Positions 5,030 to 5,032 of a stretch of DNA of 5,032 bases are shown here, in pieces. Position 1 is the first letter of the stretch, and each line of letters starts with the position of its first letter. The notes beneath the pieces are model-generated. The model had not been told where the DNA came from and did not search any database. It worked only from the letters and a program-made list of their open reading frames with translations. Both the position numbers and the translations under genes were made by a program. The DNA comes from Clostridiales bacterium. GTDB taxonomy: Bacteria; Bacillota; Clostridia; Monoglobales; Firm-18. Where the stretch lies: positions 1 through 5,032 of the forward strand of contig JAIRSR010000009.1 of NCBI GenBank assembly GCA_031255355.1, read 5' to 3'.

Positions 5030-5032
5030 AGA

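Overview
The window is a stretch of the bacterial S10 (rpsJ-led) ribosomal protein operon, read entirely from the minus strand. In transcription order it holds S10 (rpsJ), L3 (rplC), L4 (rplD), L23 (rplW), L2 (rplB), S19 (rpsS), L22 (rplV), S3 (rpsC) and the first 41 codons of L16 (rplP), which runs off the low-coordinate edge. This is the canonical bacterial gene order. All eight complete proteins look intact and all belong to the ribosome. No RNA gene, CRISPR array, insertion sequence or defence gene is visible.

The proteins read like those of a Gram-positive, Clostridia-type bacterium, perhaps an uncultured gut lineage near the Oscillospirales. This rests on family memory: the L3 segment GSMGACSNPGR, the S10 segment SREQFEQRTHKRLIDIL, the S3 N-terminus MGQKVHPHGLRVGIIKDWDSRW, and strong AAAGGAGG-type ribosome binding sites before most genes. 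No database search was possible, so the placement is an inference.

Most genes are packed tightly. S3 and L16 overlap by 23 bases, L4 and L23 share one base in a TAATG junction, and the L3-L4, S19-L22 and L22-S3 gaps are 20 to 24 bases. The L2-S19 gap is 58 bases. Two gaps stand out. The S10-L3 gap (4414-4714, 301 bases) carries a terminator-like hairpin just after S10, a possible 61-codon small ORF with a strong ribosome binding site, and a long stem-loop just before the L3 ribosome binding site. The L23-L2 gap (2678-2840, 163 bases) is largely a degenerate tandem array with a 37-38 base period, each unit carrying short inverted repeats.

The one unusual protein is L22. After a normal core of about 111 residues it has a 112-residue Ala/Lys-rich, probably disordered tail that doubles its length. 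L2 appears to start with TTG.

I do not see an undescribed biological system here. The best candidates for new biology are the two expanded intergenic regions, which could affect expression within the operon, and the L22 tail.
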